DNA of 64,000 bases, taken from contig NZ_AP022601.1 in assembly GCF_010726765.1 (NCBI RefSeq), forward strand, positions 1,922,001 to 1,986,000. Direction: 5' to 3'. The notes beneath the pieces are model-generated. The model saw nothing but the letters and a program-made list of their open reading frames with translations, was not told the origin of the DNA and did no database searches. A program made the position numbers and the translations under genes. The DNA is from Mycobacterium gallinarum (GTDB lineage Bacteria; Actinomycetota; Actinomycetes; Mycobacteriales; Mycobacteriaceae). Every line of letters starts with the position of its first letter. Within the stretch, counting starts at the first letter, position 1. Below, in pieces: positions 10,443-18,751 of the stretch.

Positions 10443-11986
10443 GGCCACCTCAGCTGATTCGCGGGCTCGCGGCGGCGCTGGTCGCCGGCGCGATCCCTGC
10501 CCTCGCCTTCCCCGCGGTGTCGTGGTGGTGGCTCGCGTGGGTCGGGCTGATCCCGCTGCTGTTCATTGTCCGCGCGGCGCCGTCCGCCCTGCAGGGCGGC
10601 GCGCGTGCCTGGTTCGGCATGGCCGGTTTCGTTTTGACAAACCAGTATTGGCTGTTTCCGAGCGCAGGCCCGCTGCTGGTCGTGGTCGCGCTCGTCGTCG
10701 GCGTGCTGTGGTTTCCGTGGGGCTTCGCGGCGCAGCGGCTGCTTTCCGGCGAGGCGGCGGTGCGACGGGTTCTTGCCGCGGTCGTCGTGCTGCCCTCTGC
10801 CTGGGTGCTCGCCGAAGCGGTGCGGTCATGGCATCACTTCGGCGGGCCGTGGGCGCCGCTCGGCGCGTCACAGTGGGTTCAGCCGGCGACGCTGGCGCCC
10901 GCCTCGGTGGGCGGCGTATGGCTCGTCAGCTTCCTGATGGTCGCCGTCAACACCGCGATTGTGGCGGCGATCCTGCTGTGCTCCTGGCGTGCGGCAGCAC
11001 TGCCGGTTGCCCTGATCGCCCTCGGCCCGACGTGGTTCTGGTTGGGTCCGGCGCCCGCCCCGGGGCCGACGGTGCGGGTTGCGCTCGTCCAGCCCGGCGA
11101 TATCGACGACGCACGGGCACGTCAGGCCGCGAGCGAGCGATTGACCGAAGGATTGGTGGGCGAACGGCTCGATCTCGTGGTCTGGGGTGAAAGCAGTGTG
11201 GGCGTCGACCTGACGAGCGACCCGGACGCCACAGCGCGGCTCGTCGAACTGCGCCGCCGGGTCGGCGCGGACGTGTTGGTGAACGTCGACGCACGAGCTC
11301 CCGACGGCGGAATCTACAAGTCGTCGGTGCTCATCGGGTCCGACGGCCCACGCGGCTCGTATGCGAAGACGCGGCTGGTGCCGTTCGGCGAATACGTGCC
11401 GCTACGAGCGCTACTCGGCTGGGCAACCCGTCATACCAACGCGGCCGGCGAGGATCGCCGCCGCGGCGACGGCCCGGTGGTACTGCACGCCGGGACGCTG
11501 GCCGTCGGGCCGTTGATCAGTTTCGAGACAACGTTTTCGGATCTGCCGCGGCACGTAGTGCGCCTGGGCGCGCAGCTCCTGGCGTATCAGAGTTCGACGT
11601 CGAGTTATCAAGGCAGCTGGGCACAACCGCAATTGGCGAGCATGGCCGCCGTCCACGCCGCCGAGACCGGTCATCCCGCCGTGCATGCCGGAACATCCGG
11701 TGTCAGTGCGGCATTCGATGCGCGCGGCCGTGAACTGGGGCGGTTGCCCGCGTCCGACCGAGGTGTACTGGTGGTCGATGTGCCGCTGGATTCGCGCGCC
11801 ACTGCCTACGATCGGCTCGGTGACTGGCCGATCGTGGTGGCGGCGGTGCTGATCCTTACGGCGTGGTGTGCACAATCAGCACGTCGGTCTTGGATCGACG
11901 TGCGACGTTGGCCGGCACGGAACCGAGCAGGCGGCCAGCGATCGTGGAGAGGCCGACGTTACCGACGACAAGAAGATCGGCCTTGA
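10439..11986 (+). CDS. Apolipoprotein N-acyltransferase homologue with Cys-to-Ser nucleophile
   Basis: An N-terminal block of about six membrane segments is followed by a CN-hydrolase domain, the Lnt architecture. Triad positions are Glu in VVWGESSVG, Lys in [14 protein letters not shown], and LISFET where active Lnt has ICYE or ICFE, so the nucleophile Cys is Ser. The first canonical start is GTG 10517, but in-frame sequence upstream ([19 protein letters not shown]) is the conserved Lnt first helix. A CTG at 10439 overlapping the aldolase stop is therefore more likely the true start. The C-terminal ~43 residues, Arg/Trp-rich, run antisense into the usp gene. It may be a non-acylating paralogue. 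Confidence 0.8.
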   Translation: MRPPQLIRGLAAALVAGAIPALAFPAVSWWWLAWVGLIPLLFIVRAAPSALQGGARAWFGMAGFVLTNQYWLFPSAGPLLVVVALVVGVLWFPWGFAAQRLLSGEAAVRRVLAAVVVLPSAWVLAEAVRSWHHFGGPWAPLGASQWVQPATLAPASVGGVWLVSFLMVAVNTAIVAAILLCSWRAAALPVALIALGPTWFWLGPAPAPGPTVRVALVQPGDIDDARARQAASERLTEGLVGERLDLVVWGESSVGVDLTSDPDATARLVELRRRVGADVLVNVDARAPDGGIYKSSVLIGSDGPRGSYAKTRLVPFGEYVPLRALLGWATRHTNAAGEDRRRGDGPVVLHAGTLAVGPLISFETTFSDLPRHVVRLGAQLLAYQSSTSSYQGSWAQPQLASMAAVHAAETGHPAVHAGTSGVSAAFDARGRELGRLPASDRGVLVVDVPLDSRATAYDRLGDWPIVVAAVLILTAWCAQSARRSWIDVRRWPARNRAGGQRSWRGRRYRRQEDRP

Positions 11987-12302
11987 CCTCTTCGGCGAGA
12001 TCGACGAGGGCGTCGACGGGTGCGCCGACGATCGCCTTCTCCTCGACGTTCTTGGCACCCGCCTGATGCGCACGTTCCTTCGCCTCGCGGAGAATCGCGT
12101 AGATGGGGGCGTTGCCCGACATCTTGTAGCCCTCGTCCTTGAGCACGTCGGCCGCGCGCTGGTCTTCGCTCTGGGGGAAGTACGCCGTCGCCACGACCAC
12201 TGTCGCGCCTGACCCGGCGGCGATCTGGCCGGCTTTCTCCACCGCGCGCAGCGACGAATCCGATCCGTCCGTGCCGACCACGATGGTCGTGTAGCCGCTC
12301 AT
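11856..12302 (-). CDS. Universal stress protein (Rv1636/TB15.3 type)
   Basis: A 148-residue single-domain UspA protein. It starts MSGYTTIVVGTDGSDSSLRA at 12302 behind a strong GGGAGGG site. The C-terminal nucleotide-binding pattern GxxGx9GS is seen in [19 protein letters not shown]. Rv1636-type Usps are cytosolic and bind cAMP and ATP; the position next to the uvrA block fits that orthologue. A longer open frame reaches 12527, but the residues before 12302 are not Usp-like. Its 3' end overlaps the convergent Lnt-like gene by 131 nt. Confidence 0.93.
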   Translation of the reverse strand: MSGYTTIVVGTDGSDSSLRAVEKAGQIAAGSGATVVVATAYFPQSEDQRAADVLKDEGYKMSGNAPIYAILREAKERAHQAGAKNVEEKAIVGAPVDALVDLAEEVKADLLVVGNVGLSTIAGRLLGSVPANVARRSKTDVLIVHTTP

Positions 12303-12515
12303 TCGTTGCCCTCCCAATGTAGGTTGCAGCGCCACCCGAGACAGTAACCCGTCGTCCGGCGAACATGGGTGCGAATCACCACACATGAGTGGCATCAGCC
12401 TGGACTTTCGTCGTTTGCGCGCTAGCAACATCACTGATGTCGCCCCGACGTGACCCCGCCTACATACCGGCGGTTCGCACGGATTACGGCACCGACGGGC
12501 GGGTAATCGCTTGCC

Positions 12516-13163
12516 ATGGCAGCGCATACCGCGGCCGAGTTCGTACCGGACAGCCGCGACCTAGGGGATCTCGCAGAGGCCGCGCACAGCTGTAAGGGCT
12601 GCGACCTGTACCTGGACGCAACCCAGATGGTGTTCGGCGCCGGGTCGGCCACGGCGGATCTCATGCTGGTCGGCGAACAGCCCGGCGATCAGGAGGACAG
12701 GGCCGGCGAGCCATTCGTCGGGCCTGCAGGCAAGCTGCTCGATAAAGCGCTGGCGGCGGCTGGCGTCGAGCGACAGCAGCTGTATGTCACGAATGCGGTG
12801 AAGCACTTCAAGTTCACGCTCCCCGAGCGGGGCAAGCGGCGCATCCACAAGACACCGAGTCGAACCGAGGTGGTGGCCTGCCGGCCGTGGCTGTTCGCCG
12901 AGCTGATGGCCGTGCAGCCGGAGGTGGTGGTGCTGCTCGGCGCGACGGCCGCACAATCGCTGATGGGCCGCGAGTTTCGGCTCACCGCCCATCGCGGCGA
13001 AGTGGTGCACCTGCCCGACTCCGACGATCTCGCGTTCGATCCGCAGATCGTGGCGACCGCACACCCGTCGTCGGTGCTGCGCGGGCGTCCAGAGGACCGC
13101 GGCAAGGCATTCGACGCCCTGGTGTCGGATCTGCGATTCGCGGCCGACCTGCTCGCCTCCTAG
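12516..13163 (+). CDS. udgX: UdgX-type uracil-DNA-binding protein/glycosylase
   Basis: A family 4-like uracil-DNA glycosylase of 215 residues. It keeps the Fe-S cysteine pattern (CKGC near residue 28, further Cys at CRPW), the active-site motif GEQPGDQED and the C-terminal HPSSVLRG. It also contains KRRIHKTPSRTEVVACRPW, the R-loop insertion that defines UdgX. In characterised UdgX the His of this loop forms a covalent bond to the abasic sugar after uracil excision, trapping the protein on DNA. The start ATG fits the family N-terminus. The downstream hydrolase gene is 15 nt away, so the two may be co-transcribed. Confidence 0.93.
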   Translation: MAAHTAAEFVPDSRDLGDLAEAAHSCKGCDLYLDATQMVFGAGSATADLMLVGEQPGDQEDRAGEPFVGPAGKLLDKALAAAGVERQQLYVTNAVKHFKFTLPERGKRRIHKTPSRTEVVACRPWLFAELMAVQPEVVVLLGATAAQSLMGREFRLTAHRGEVVHLPDSDDLAFDPQIVATAHPSSVLRGRPEDRGKAFDALVSDLRFAADLLAS

Positions 13164-13178
13164 GACATCATCACGTGC

Positions 13179-14039
13179 ATGGAGACCACGGTGGAGCGCC
13201 TCATCTGTCTGCGCGACGGACGATCGATGGCCTACGCCGAATACGGCACGCCCGATGGCTTTGTGGTCGTCAACGCACACGGTGGCCTTGCCTGCCGCCT
13301 CGACGTCGAATCGGCTGACGACGTCGCCGCAGCGGCCGGGATTCGGCTGATCTCACCGGACCGGCCCGGTGTCGGACACTCAGATCCCGATCCCGGGCGC
13401 ACCACATTGAGCTGGGCCTCCGATGTCGAAGAATTGGTCGACCGACTCGGGGTGGAGCGGTTCGCCGTGATGGGCTGGTCGATGGGCGGACAGTACGCGG
13501 CGGCGGTGGGACACGCTCTGCGTCACCGGGTGACCCGGGTGGCGATCGTCGCAGGGGCACTGCCGCTGACCGGATCCGGCGTGTTCGACCAACTGCCCGC
13601 GATGGACCGATACCTCACCCGCATGGCTGAGCGTGCGCCGTGGCTGGCGCGACAGTGGTTTCGAATCATGGGACTTGCGCCACGACTCGCCCCCGTGCTG
13701 TACGGACGCCTCGCCGCGCGTGACCTGGGAAAGGCCGACGGCGCTGTCATCCGCGGCGAGGGATTCCGGACGTTCGCGAGGATGTCCCGCGAAGCGATTT
13801 GCCAACCGGCAGGCGCCGTCGAGGAGTACCGCGCATGGATGCGGCCCTGGGGGTTTGCACCCGAAGACCTCGACGTACCCGTTGACATCTGGGCGGGCAC
13901 TGACGATCAGTTGATCAACCCGAGTTGGCCGCAGCGGCTCGCATCACGAATCCCGAACGCGACCTTGAACATTCGCGACGGCGGACACTTCGTCGCACAC
14001 CTGCACTACCGGGAGATATTCGACTCGCTGCGTCGCTAG
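13179..14039 (+). CDS. Alpha/beta hydrolase
   Basis: A 286-residue alpha/beta-hydrolase-fold protein. The nucleophile elbow GWSMGG (Ser) lies near residue 100. The oxyanion region HGGLACR follows a short beta lead-in, the acid is in GTDDQL and the His is in DGGHFVAHL near the C-terminus. The layout is that of proline-iminopeptidase or lipase-like members; the substrate cannot be assigned. It lies 15 nt after udgX. Its stop shares CTAG with the convergent small secreted protein gene. Confidence 0.87.
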   Translation: METTVERLICLRDGRSMAYAEYGTPDGFVVVNAHGGLACRLDVESADDVAAAAGIRLISPDRPGVGHSDPDPGRTTLSWASDVEELVDRLGVERFAVMGWSMGGQYAAAVGHALRHRVTRVAIVAGALPLTGSGVFDQLPAMDRYLTRMAERAPWLARQWFRIMGLAPRLAPVLYGRLAARDLGKADGAVIRGEGFRTFARMSREAICQPAGAVEEYRAWMRPWGFAPEDLDVPVDIWAGTDDQLINPSWPQRLASRIPNATLNIRDGGHFVAHLHYREIFDSLRR

Positions 14040-14305
14040 CAGACGGCAGGCGGCACCCAGCCCGACACGTTCGGCGGTACCCATCCGCAGGGTCCGTAGT
14101 AGCGAGGACCGTCCCACCGGGCATCGCGCCATTCGCGATAATCGTCGCGCCGGTCGTGCCAACGCGGCTTGTCGAGCTTCCACATGATTCCCGGCGAATT
14201 CGGTACTGCCGGTTCGGCATTGGCGACGGCGGCACTCAGCCCCACTGCTGTGAACCCCATTGCCCCGACGAACGCCACACTGGCGCCGATCTTCTTCATC
14301 TTCAC
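14036..14305 (-). CDS. Small secreted Trp/Pro/Arg-rich protein
   Basis: An 89-residue exported protein. It has a Lys-rich start (MKMKKIG), a hydrophobic signal core and a likely cleavage site VANA/EP. The mature part is rich in Trp, Arg and Pro (WRDARWDGPRYYGPCGWVPP) and ends on a Cys. GTG 14305 is preceded by AGAGG at proper distance; ATG 14299 and TTG 14311 are alternatives. It resembles the many small secreted Trp/Pro-rich proteins of mycobacteria. Function unknown. The 14306-14519 spacer downstream of the neighbour shows no further gene. Confidence 0.65.
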   Translation of the reverse strand: MKMKKIGASVAFVGAMGFTAVGLSAAVANAEPAVPNSPGIMWKLDKPRWHDRRDDYREWRDARWDGPRYYGPCGWVPPNVSGWVPPAVC

Positions 14306-14519
14306 GATCAAACCTCTGCGTTATCAGCTATCCGACCCGACACGATCTTAGCCGCTCTACGGATTGCCGCTCGGGTGCCCCTGTCGGTCCGCGCGGGCCG
14401 AAACCTTCAGCAAATCGTGAGGCGCCGTGTCAGCGCGTGCGCTGAAAACAGTTCTGCTGCAGGACTATTGATCGATAGGGTTTGCGATCGACGCATCCGT
14501 TAGTTTGTGCTGCAAAGAT

Positions 14520-14951
14520 TCAGGCGTAGAGCGATTCGAACTTGCGGATCGACCGTTCGAGGTCGCCCTTTACCGCCCGCACCGCTGCCATTCCAATGGG
14601 CCCGAACAGCGGCGCACCGCCGAGTTCCATCTTCATCGTGAACGAGCAGCCCTGCTTCGTCTGCTTCACCGTCATCTTCAGTGCGTACTTCGTGCCGCCG
14701 ACGCCGTCGCCGGTGATGGCGATGAGTCGCGGCGGATCCAGTTCCCGGATGGTCCACTTGACGCGGTTGCGCATGCCTTTGGCACCGGCGACCCCGACAA
14801 TCGTCGTGCCCACCTCCAGCTCCGACGGGAGCTCACCACGCCAGCCCTCGTGCATCGATAGCCAGTCGCCGAGCGTGGAGAGGTCCGATACGTGTACCCA
14901 CGCGTCATCGGGGCTCAACGACAGGTCTCGCGACAGCTCGAGTTTGGCCAC
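14520..14951 (-). CDS. SRPBCC/START-like hydrophobic-ligand-binding protein
   Basis: A 143-residue protein with the SRPBCC pattern: an N-terminal strand LELSRDLSLSPDDAWVHVSD, a loop with a Trp-Leu segment, and WTIRELDPPRLIAITG, then a C-terminal helix GDLERSIRKFESLYA. The fold makes a deep hydrophobic cavity, and in mycobacteria such proteins are stand-alone lipid or polyketide binders or toxin-like proteins. No catalytic residues can be pointed out. It is transcribed away from the tRNA-Cys gene, 25 nt from that gene's CCA end. Confidence 0.75.
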   Translation of the reverse strand: MAKLELSRDLSLSPDDAWVHVSDLSTLGDWLSMHEGWRGELPSELEVGTTIVGVAGAKGMRNRVKWTIRELDPPRLIAITGDGVGGTKYALKMTVKQTKQGCSFTMKMELGGAPLFGPIGMAAVRAVKGDLERSIRKFESLYA

Positions 14952-14975
14952 GCTCAGATGTTAACCATGATTCCC

Positions 14976-15049
14976 TGGAGCGAGTGACGGGATTCGAACC
15001 CGTGTAAACGGCTTTGCAGGCCGGTGCCTTGCCTCTCAGCCACACCCGC
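14976..15049 (-). tRNA. tRNA-Cys (GCA), CCA encoded
   Basis: The minus strand folds as a tRNA of 71 nt plus an encoded CCA (14978-14976). The acceptor stem GCGGGTG pairs with CACTCGC, the T arm contains the GGTTCGAATCC-type loop, and the anticodon loop CTGCAAA gives anticodon GCA. The discriminator is U, as expected for tRNA-Cys. Confidence 0.95.
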
Positions 15050-15157
15050 GTCGGCATTGACGTTGCCACGGTGGGGCGCCCACGCCCACCGTTGCGATCG
15101 TCGTGAGGCGAACCGACGGCGCGCCGACCGTCAGCGCGCTGGTCCCGGGGTTAATTT

Positions 15158-15898
15158 GTGCGGATGGATGTCTTGTTGGCCGCCGCCGATCCACCGTTCT
15201 TCGGTGGTCCCGGGCAGGGCACCCGCCAGATCGTCGAGTTGTTCGTCGCGTTCGGTCTCACCGCGCTGATCGGGCTCGAACGGGAACTCCAGGGCAAGAG
15301 CGCCGGGGTGCGCACACAGACGATCGTCGGCACCGCGGCGGCGCTGATCCTGCTGGTCAGCAAGTACGGCTTCCAGGATGTGCTGCAGGACGGACTCGTC
15401 GTCGTCGACCCGTCCCGTGTCGCCGCCCAGATCGTCTCGGGTATCGGCTTCCTCGGCGCGGGCATCATCATCTTTCGCCGCGGCTCGGTCCACGGTCTGA
15501 CGACCGCGGCCGCCGTGTGGGAATCCGCGGCCATCGGCATGGCGGCCGGTTCCGGCCTGCTGCTGTTGGCCGTCACCGTCACGGCAATGCACTTCCTCGT
15601 CGTCATCGGTTTCCTGCCGCTGGCACGCTGGCTCACCTCCCGGCTGAGCGGATCGGTCACCATGCACATCAGCTACCTGGAGGGCCGCGGCGTGATGACG
15701 CGCATTCTGCAGGCATGCGAGCGCCGCCAGTGGCAACTCACCGACCTCGCGAATGACACCGCAGAGCAAGCCACGGGCGCGGGTCAGACCGGTGTGCTGG
15801 TGACGCTCGGAGGCAGAGGCATCGTGAATGCACCCATGGTGCTGGCGGGGATCGACGGTGTGATCGGGATCCACCAGCTCGACGACGACCCCGACTAG
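15158..15898 (+). CDS. MgtC/SapB-family membrane protein
   Basis: A 246-residue protein. Its N-terminal half has four to five membrane helices with the MgtC signature GLTALIGLERELQGKSAGVRT, GIGFLGAGIIIFR and GLTTAAAVWESAAIGMAAG. The C-terminal half is a soluble ACT-like domain. MgtC proteins support survival at low magnesium and in macrophages, where M. tuberculosis MgtC is a virulence factor. GTG 15158 or ATG 15164 is the start. It is followed 18 nt later by the nucleosidase gene, so the two may share a transcript. Confidence 0.88.
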   Translation: MRMDVLLAAADPPFFGGPGQGTRQIVELFVAFGLTALIGLERELQGKSAGVRTQTIVGTAAALILLVSKYGFQDVLQDGLVVVDPSRVAAQIVSGIGFLGAGIIIFRRGSVHGLTTAAAVWESAAIGMAAGSGLLLLAVTVTAMHFLVVIGFLPLARWLTSRLSGSVTMHISYLEGRGVMTRILQACERRQWQLTDLANDTAEQATGAGQTGVLVTLGGRGIVNAPMVLAGIDGVIGIHQLDDDPD

Positions 15899-15916
15899 GC
15901 CGCCGCATAATGTCTT

Positions 15917-16633
15917 GTGACCATCGGACTGATCTGCGCCATCCCGCAGGAACTCGACGCGCTACTCGGCGATCTGTCGGAAACCCACTCCGAAGCCAGG
16001 GCGCATACCCGGTTCGTCACCGGCGTCCTCGACGGCCACGACGTCGTGTTGGCGGGATCCGGGATGGGCAAGGTCAACGCAGCGATCGTCACCACGCTGC
16101 TGGCCGACCGGTTCGGGTGCCGCACAATCGTTTTCTCCGGTGTGGCAGGCGGGCTCGACCCGGCGCTGTCCATCGGTGACGTCGTCGTGGCCGACCGCAT
16201 CGTCCAGCACGACGCCGGTGTCCTCGAGAACGAGAAGATCCGCCCCTATCAACCGGGCCACGCGCCGATCATCAACGAAACCGATCGCCTCGGCTATCCG
16301 GTGGATCCCGAGCTGCTCGGCAGGGTGAAAGGCCGGCTCGCCGACATGGCGGTTCCGGGTCAAATCGTCTATGGCACAGTGCTTACCGGCGACCAGTATC
16401 TGAACTGCGATTCCACGCGAGAGTGGCTGCTTGCCGAGTTCGGAGGCAAGGCGATCGAAATGGAGGGCGGCGCGGTCGCGCAAGTCTGCGAGGCGTTCGG
16501 ACTTCCCTGGTTGGTCATCCGCGCGCTCTCCGACCTCGCCGGCGGGAATTCGCTTTTCGACTTCACCGCATTCGTCGACCAGGCGTCGGCGACGTCGGCC
16601 ACCATTCTGCGACACCTGCTGCCGGTGCTGTGA
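15917..16633 (+). CDS. mtnN: 5'-methylthioadenosine/S-adenosylhomocysteine nucleosidase
   Basis: A 238-residue PNP/UDP-phosphorylase-fold enzyme that cleaves adenine from MTA and SAH in the methionine salvage and methyl cycles. Diagnostic segments are [15 protein letters not shown] at the start, [30 protein letters not shown], the substrate-binding [14 protein letters not shown] and the catalytic Asp in RALSDLAGG. Start GTG 15917 follows the MgtC stop by 18 nt. The stop TGA overlaps the GTG start of the next gene by 4 nt, which suggests translational coupling. Confidence 0.88.
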   Translation: MTIGLICAIPQELDALLGDLSETHSEARAHTRFVTGVLDGHDVVLAGSGMGKVNAAIVTTLLADRFGCRTIVFSGVAGGLDPALSIGDVVVADRIVQHDAGVLENEKIRPYQPGHAPIINETDRLGYPVDPELLGRVKGRLADMAVPGQIVYGTVLTGDQYLNCDSTREWLLAEFGGKAIEMEGGAVAQVCEAFGLPWLVIRALSDLAGGNSLFDFTAFVDQASATSATILRHLLPVL

Positions 16634-17349
16634 CGCGTCTGCTGGACAGGGTGCTCGATGCACACGGTGGACTGGACGCCTGGCGGCGCTTCTCACGCGT
16701 CGAGGCCACGATCGTCAGCGGCGGTCTGATGTTCGAGATGAAGGGCCAACCCCAGGACCCGACGCCTCGCCGAATGACCGCAGCGCTGCAACACGAATGG
16801 GCCTCGGTGCAACCCTTCGGCGCGGACGACCAGAAAACCGATTTCACGGCGGAGCGCGTCGCGATCGAGAAACTCGACGGCGTCGTCGTGGCTGAACTGA
16901 TGAACCCCGAGGCGTCATTCGAAGGCGACGACCTCAACACTCCGTGGAATCCTTTGCAGCGGGCCCACTTCAACGGATACGCGCTGTGGACGTACCTGAC
17001 GAGTCCGTTTCTGTTGGCGCTCCCGGGGTTCACCGTCAGCGAGCTCGACCCGATCGAAGACGACGGCCGAACGCTGACCGGCCTGCAGGTCACTTTTCCG
17101 GCCGGCATCGTCAGCCACAGCACGCTTCAGGAGTTCTACTTCGGACCCGACCTGTTGCTGGCGCGCCACGACTACCGGGTCGAAATCGCGGGCAGTTTCT
17201 CGGCGATTCAGTACATCTCGGACTTCGTGGACGCCGACGGCATCATGATGCCGACCAAACGACGGGCGTACCGGTGCGGCGACGACGGGCGACCGCGGTT
17301 CAGTGAGCTCATGGTGTCGATCGACCTGTCCGACTACCACTTCTCGTAG
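16630..17349 (+). CDS. Conserved hypothetical protein, LolA/LppX-like in appearance
   Basis: A 239-residue protein of unknown function whose GTG overlaps the mtnN stop (GTGA). I see no signal peptide or membrane segment. It has alternating beta-type sequence ([32 protein letters not shown]) and ends [15 protein letters not shown]. The pattern is reminiscent of half-barrel lipid-binding proteins of the LolA type, but that is an impression only. Its last 41 nt overlap the convergent MFS gene. Coupling with mtnN suggests a linked role that cannot be named. Confidence 0.75.
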   Translation: MTRLLDRVLDAHGGLDAWRRFSRVEATIVSGGLMFEMKGQPQDPTPRRMTAALQHEWASVQPFGADDQKTDFTAERVAIEKLDGVVVAELMNPEASFEGDDLNTPWNPLQRAHFNGYALWTYLTSPFLLALPGFTVSELDPIEDDGRTLTGLQVTFPAGIVSHSTLQEFYFGPDLLLARHDYRVEIAGSFSAIQYISDFVDADGIMMPTKRRAYRCGDDGRPRFSELMVSIDLSDYHFS

Positions 17350-18721
17350 ACGCAATCAGGCCGACCACGGCCAGCACCGCGAACGTCGCGAACATCCAGC
17401 GCGCGGCGGTCGCATCGCCGCGATCGGTGGTGTTGACCACGATGCCCGCCAGCCCGGCCCCGAACGCTCCGAAGATCAGCTGCACCGTGTTGATGGCCGC
17501 CGCGGCGCGGCCACCTTCGCTTTCATCGTCGACCGAGCCCATCGCCCACGCCGACAGGTGCGGCCACGCCATGCCGACCCCCACGCCCGTCAGTGCCAGC
17601 GCCACCACCCAGACCGCGATCACGCCTGCCGATGCGTCCTGGACCTGACTCACCGCGGCCAGCGCCAGTCCGGTCGCCATCACAAGCGGCGCGACCGCGA
17701 CGATGCGCACCACGATCTTCGTCCTGGTCACCGACGCGCTGGCGATCTCGCTCATCGTCCACCCGACCGCCAGCGCCACACCGAGGAATCCCGCCCCTAC
17801 CGGGGCCAGATGCGCCAGCCGCTGGCCGAAGAACGGCACGTACAGATCGACCATCGTCGCGGCCATCAACATGCCGAGGGTGAGATAGATCCACTTCAGC
17901 GGGCCTGGCCGAAAAGCCGTGGGCGGCAGGACCGCCGCGCCTGCGCGACGATCGACAATCAAAAACACCGCGACCAACACCGCGCCCAGCGCAACCAAAG
18001 CAATGGTCCACGCCATGTTCCGCGGGACACCCGCGACACTGATCGCCAACGCGGCCGACCCGAGCAGCAGCAGCGACCACACCGGGATCCGGTCACGCAC
18101 CCGAGGCGCGTCCGTCCGAGCGGGCAGAGCGAACGGCACCAGCACAGCGATCAGCGCGGCGAGTCCGACGAGCATGCCGAATGCCCAACGCCAGGAACCG
18201 TATTGCGCGAACAGGCCACCTGCGGCCGGACCGAGTATCGTCCCCACGCCCCACATCGCCGACACGAGGGCCGACGCCTTGGTCCACAACGATTGCGGCA
18301 GCGTGGAATTGATCACCGCATAGCCAAGCCCGGCAAGCAGCCCGCCCGCTGCGCCCTGGACCACTCGGCCGACCAGCAGCAACTCCATTGTGGGCGCCAG
18401 GGCGCACAGCAGGCTGCCCAGCCCGAACACTCCGAGGCCGGAAAGGTACGCCCACCGCGGCCCAACCCGCGCCAGCACAGCGCTCACCGTGGTCGCCGAC
18501 ACGACCGAGGCGACCAAGTACACGGTGGTGACCCAGGCGTAGAGGCGCTGCCCACCGATATCGGCCACCGTGCTCGGCAGCAGGCTGATGGTCAGGAATT
18601 CGTTGGTGGCGTACAGCGCAACGCCGCCGGCCAACACCGTCGAGGCCCCGAGGTGTTTCGGGCCCAACAGCTCACGCCAGCCACCGGTGGCGGTCGTCGC
18701 GGTCACAGTCACGCCGCTCAC
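17309..18721 (-). CDS. MFS drug/solute exporter (Rv1634-like)
   Basis: A 470-residue major facilitator with about 14 hydrophobic segments. It includes the motif-A-type loop ARVGPRWAYLSGLGVFGLGS and a long basic linker near LPARTDAPRVRDR. The start MSGVTVTATTATGGWRELLGP is followed directly by the first helix. It lies next to uvrB in the same order as Rv1634 next to uvrB in M. tuberculosis, so orthology is likely. The substrate is unknown; drug-proton antiport is the usual family activity. The 3' end overlaps the convergent unknown gene by 41 nt. Confidence 0.87.
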   Translation of the reverse strand: MSGVTVTATTATGGWRELLGPKHLGASTVLAGGVALYATNEFLTISLLPSTVADIGGQRLYAWVTTVYLVASVVSATTVSAVLARVGPRWAYLSGLGVFGLGSLLCALAPTMELLLVGRVVQGAAGGLLAGLGYAVINSTLPQSLWTKASALVSAMWGVGTILGPAAGGLFAQYGSWRWAFGMLVGLAALIAVLVPFALPARTDAPRVRDRIPVWSLLLLGSAALAISVAGVPRNMAWTIALVALGAVLVAVFLIVDRRAGAAVLPPTAFRPGPLKWIYLTLGMLMAATMVDLYVPFFGQRLAHLAPVGAGFLGVALAVGWTMSEIASASVTRTKIVVRIVAVAPLVMATGLALAAVSQVQDASAGVIAVWVVALALTGVGVGMAWPHLSAWAMGSVDDESEGGRAAAAINTVQLIFGAFGAGLAGIVVNTTDRGDATAARWMFATFAVLAVVGLIASTRSGSRTGRSTP

Positions 18722-18751
18722 GCTAGGAGCTCAACCGCTGTTGAGGTCAAG

